Origin: Prevotella sp.
Lineage (GTDB): Bacteria; Bacteroidota; Bacteroidia; Bacteroidales; Bacteroidaceae
DNA length: 49,845 nucleotides
Assembly: GCA_017619755.1 (NCBI GenBank)
Contig: JAFZRU010000058.1
Location: forward strand, 1 to 49,845
Direction: 5' to 3'
Made by a program: the position numbers and the translations under genes. Within the stretch, counting starts at the first letter, position 1. Every line of letters starts with the position of its first letter. Below the pieces are notes generated by a model. It saw nothing but the letters and a program-made list of their open reading frames with translations. It was not told the DNA's origin and searched no databases. Positions 48,007 to 49,845 of this stretch are shown piece by piece.

Positions 48007-49128
48007 TCAATTCTGCTTTTCAAATATTGCTTTTACGAGTAATTCTGTAATACCATTTTCCCTGAGTTTGCTGAAATCTTTGATTCTACGATAGCATTCA
48101 TACCAATGGTTTTCTTCAATGTCATAGAGGTTAAGATGAATCCAATCTTTCTTAATATCTATAAGAAATCCCGTAGATTCTATATATTCGTCTTCGGTTT
48201 CATCAGAAATTAAGGAAACAATAGTTCCTTTTTCTTTTGCGTCAAGAAGTATAGATTTCAACTTATTAGAATCGCTTATTATGATAATATCTTCCTTTGA
48301 GTTCTTTGATATCTCATTTGTATAAAGCAACCCAATCCTATCTAAATATGAACCACCACACCCGAAGGTCACAATTTCTTTAATATCGTATTCTTCTTGA
48401 CCACATTCTATGCCATCATCATTAATTTTTCTAAAGCATATTCTATCATTTCTTATTGATTCAACATAACCAACTATTGCCTCTTTGTTTTTAATATCTG
48501 TCGAGTTTTGCACATCAACAAGTATCTTTTTATTCATAGTTCTATGGAAGAAATCACTACGAATGTCAATTGATTCTATGTGATATTTAGCGATTTCTAT
48601 GCGATTTTCGTATAGATAAGGGTATATATTCAATTCTGGTTTGTAAACACAGATTTTCTCAATTGTGTCTATCGGGAAACATATAATACCATTATCAATA
48701 TTATAATATGGATTAAATGAGCGTAGAATAATAGTATTCTCATTATATCCTATAAGATATGCATAAAATTCGTCTTTAACAATAGTATGATATAATGCTG
48801 GAATTTCATTTTCCCATAAATAATGCAAATGTTCGCTAACTTTACTTCCAGTGATAGTTCCCTCTTTTTTTGTCGTGAACTTATCCTTGTTGTTGATTAC
48901 CTTTGTGAGATAATCAGTATTAGCACTATTTGTGTCAAAACTGACAATATCTGAAGATCCAACTTGTATAATTGTATTTTCTTCGCCCTTGTCGTCATAA
49001 GCCAAAAAATCCAATAGATTATCTTTATATTTGATAATCTTTCCATAGTAAATATTGTCGTAAGAATCATCAATTGTACGTAATCCGACAATTACATCCT
49101 TTGATAATGCTTTTATAATTTCTTTCAT
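48007..49128 (-). CDS. Hypothetical protein with four Sm/SH3-like repeats, RHS-tip neighbour (candidate immunity protein)
   Basis: 373 residues, not recognised. It is A+T-rich (Ile, Asn, Lys, Tyr), unlike its left neighbours. By eye it contains four degenerate repeats of about 60-90 residues (about 10-80, 110-180, 200-270 and 290-365), each with a strand like YYGKIIKYKDNLLDFL, FYAYLIGYNENTIILR, AIVGYVESIRNDRICF or ESTGFLIDIKKDWIHL, then a charged loop, and ending DI/DT(I)-x-x-(I/V). This spacing resembles Sm- or SH3-like small beta barrels, but the claim rests on visual alignment. It begins 24 bases after the RHS stop (or 7 bases after the stop of the alternative frame), the usual place for the immunity partner of an RHS toxin tip. 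No signal peptide, so it is cytoplasmic. Confidence 0.75.
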   Translation of the reverse strand: MKEIIKALSKDVIVGLRTIDDSYDNIYYGKIIKYKDNLLDFLAYDDKGEENTIIQVGSSDIVSFDTNSANTDYLTKVINNKDKFTTKKEGTITGSKVSEHLHYLWENEIPALYHTIVKDEFYAYLIGYNENTIILRSFNPYYNIDNGIICFPIDTIEKICVYKPELNIYPYLYENRIEIAKYHIESIDIRSDFFHRTMNKKILVDVQNSTDIKNKEAIVGYVESIRNDRICFRKINDDGIECGQEEYDIKEIVTFGCGGSYLDRIGLLYTNEISKNSKEDIIIISDSNKLKSILLDAKEKGTIVSLISDETEDEYIESTGFLIDIKKDWIHLNLYDIEENHWYECYRRIKDFSKLRENGITELLVKAIFEKQN

Positions 49129-49135
49129 ACTATTT

Positions 49136-49327
49136 CTATTTTTTGTTAATAACTATCCCCTTATTTCTATGTTCATCAGCTTTTTTCCTTTTGTTATTTT
49201 GTGGTTTGAAGTTCGGTTTTGGACCACCTCCATGTGTTTGGCCATGCATATGTCTGCCTTCTGTTTTTTTCTTACTTCCAGTACTTTGTTTCTTGGGGGT
49301 ATGTGCCTTCTGAGAAACAGTTGTCCT
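49136..49327 (-). other. Alternative reading frame for the RHS tip (likely true C-terminus if a base was lost)
   Basis: Reading -1 relative to the RHS frame from 49327 gives 63 codons to TAG at 49138-49136, with the stretch HMHGQTHGGGPKPNF and a basic, Asn/Lys-rich end (NKRKKADEHRNKG). The in-frame tail instead reads LFLRRHIPPRNKVLEVR. Upstream of 49327 the alternative frame is Trp/Arg-rich and not protein-like, so the switch must occur near GGTGGAGGACAAC (49332-49320). One missing G (GGAGGGACA) would repair it. Confidence 0.55.
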
Positions 49328-49845
49328 CCACCAGCCACAGTGCCACCTCCTGATGTAACAATTGAATATGCAGTTCCTGCGGCAACCATTAGCGCTCCTC
49401 CTGCCATTATTAAGATTCCGGTTCTTTTATAATATTCGCCTCCATTAGTTCGCATAGATTCTTTTCCATCAGGATCAATACACATCACGGGATTATTCGC
49501 ACAATATGCATACGGGCTGATGCTGTAGTACTTCTCGCACAGCGGGTCCATCCTGTCCCATTTGCCGAGGACCGGATTGTACTGCCTTGCCCCATAGTCG
49601 TAGGTGTCCAGTCCGTGCATCCTGTCAAGCTCCTTGCCGTTGACTTTCGGTCGATTTTTCTCACGCTCTGAAGAGAAAGCAAACTTTCTCTTCTCTCGCT
49701 CAATCGAAAAATTGTACTTGTAGGGCTGGATGTTCACACCCGAAATCTCCGTCGAGCCGGCGTATTGCGCACCGAACTTTTTCGCTAAGCCAAATGAGCA
49801 GAGTGAAACTTGTTTCAACTCTGCCATGGCGAGAAAAAGTCGCCG
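49153..49845 (-). CDS. RHS repeat-associated core protein, C-terminal end (5' partial), probably frameshifted tip
   Basis: The frame runs off the window. The RHS core signature DTYDYGARQYNPVLGKWDRM and YYSISPYAYCANNPVMCIDP ends at DPDG, after which the exchangeable tip begins: KESMRTNGGEYYK, a hydrophobic stretch (ILIMAGGALMVAAGTAYSIV) and a Gly-rich bend. In RHS/polymorphic toxins the core auto-cleaves and releases such a tip, the effector. Base composition turns A+T-rich just here. The core shows in-frame palindromic inserts (49639-49713 and about 49771-49843), and the tip is likely frameshifted near 49327 (see separate entry), so this gene may be inactive or misassembled. The upstream ATG at 49827 is probably internal. 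Toxin type was not recognised. Confidence 0.8.
   Translation of the reverse strand, partial: RRLFLAMAELKQVSLCSFGLAKKFGAQYAGSTEISGVNIQPYKYNFSIEREKRKFAFSSEREKNRPKVNGKELDRMHGLDTYDYGARQYNPVLGKWDRMDPLCEKYYSISPYAYCANNPVMCIDPDGKESMRTNGGEYYKRTGILIMAGGALMVAAGTAYSIVTSGGGTVAGGGQLFLRRHIPPRNKVLEVRKKQKADICMAKHMEVVQNRTSNHKITKGKKLMNIEIRG
49639..49713. repeat. In-frame palindromic insert in the RHS core
   Basis: Between YKYN and GKELDRM, which adjoin in RHS cores, lie about 24 extra residues (FSIEREKRKFAFSSEREKN and a few more). The DNA is a hairpin: GAAGAGAAAG (49670-49679), loop CAAA, CTTTCTCTTC (49684-49693), and outer arms ATTTTTC (49654-49660)/GAAAAAT (49706-49712). Confidence 0.6.
49771..49843. repeat. 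Second palindrome in the RHS core
   Basis: Inner arms GCAGAGTGAAAC (49798-49809) and GTTTCAACTCTGC (49812-49824), one bulge, with outer arms resembling GAACTTTTTCGC and GCGAGAAAAAGTCG. The same GAAAAA(G/T)TCG flavour as in the first insert suggests one repeat family. Confidence 0.5.

Overview
The window comes from a Bacteroidota genome, most likely Prevotella or a close relative. The evidence is: promoters of the Bacteroidetes sigma type (TTTG, 19-20 bp, TAnnTTTG) ahead of many genes; Fkp-type bifunctional L-fucose salvage; a TamL-type Omp85 lipoprotein with TamB; a surface protein ending in a T9SS-like tail; many lipoproteins; and an RHS core of the form seen in Prevotella. Most of the window looks close to 50% G+C. 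The last 1.8 kb or so is clearly A+T-rich. Family names come from recognising motifs by eye, since no database could be searched.

Region 1 (1-8360, + strand) carries a GH3 glycosidase cut by the window edge, an S66 LD-carboxypeptidase, ispE with a textbook promoter, a Nudix hydrolase, clpC and an MgtC-family membrane protein. A TetR regulator and the malic enzyme maeB then diverge from a 150-bp region with back-to-back promoters (9.0-9.2 kb).

Region 2 (11.5-20.5 kb, - strand) is a surface cluster: an MltF-like lytic transglycosylase, a 9-bp CTATAGnnn repeat array, an unlisted 54-codon ORF whose stop overlaps the next start, a 1,903-residue CotH-kinase/lamin-tail protein, and a beta-helix carbohydrate-binding protein with a dockerin. 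Region 3 (20.5-27.8 kb, - strand) is envelope assembly: a GHL10 lipoprotein, then OMP-lptC-CNNM/CorC-ppiD. Region 4 (28.0-36.9 kb, - strand) holds a second GH3, a YfhO-type multispan membrane protein, fkp (with a second CTATAG array between yfhO and fkp) and tcdA.

Region 5 (37.0-40.4 kb) has an esterase, a possible gene remnant, a Wzi-like outer-membrane protein and a small lipoprotein on the + strand, then tRNA-Val and tRNA-Tyr on the - strand with their own promoter and a strong hairpin. Region 6 (40.5-47.7 kb, - strand) is tamB-tamL, overlapping by 23 bp.

Region 7 (48.0 kb to the end, - strand) is the most interesting part: the C-terminal end of an RHS protein with an A+T-rich exchangeable tip, followed directly by an unrecognised A+T-rich gene. 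The RHS core seems to carry palindromic mini-insertions. Its tip appears to be frameshifted near 49327, with a better-looking tail in another frame ending 7 bases before the downstream gene. That gene encodes about four degenerate Sm/SH3-like repeats and is the natural candidate for the matching immunity protein.
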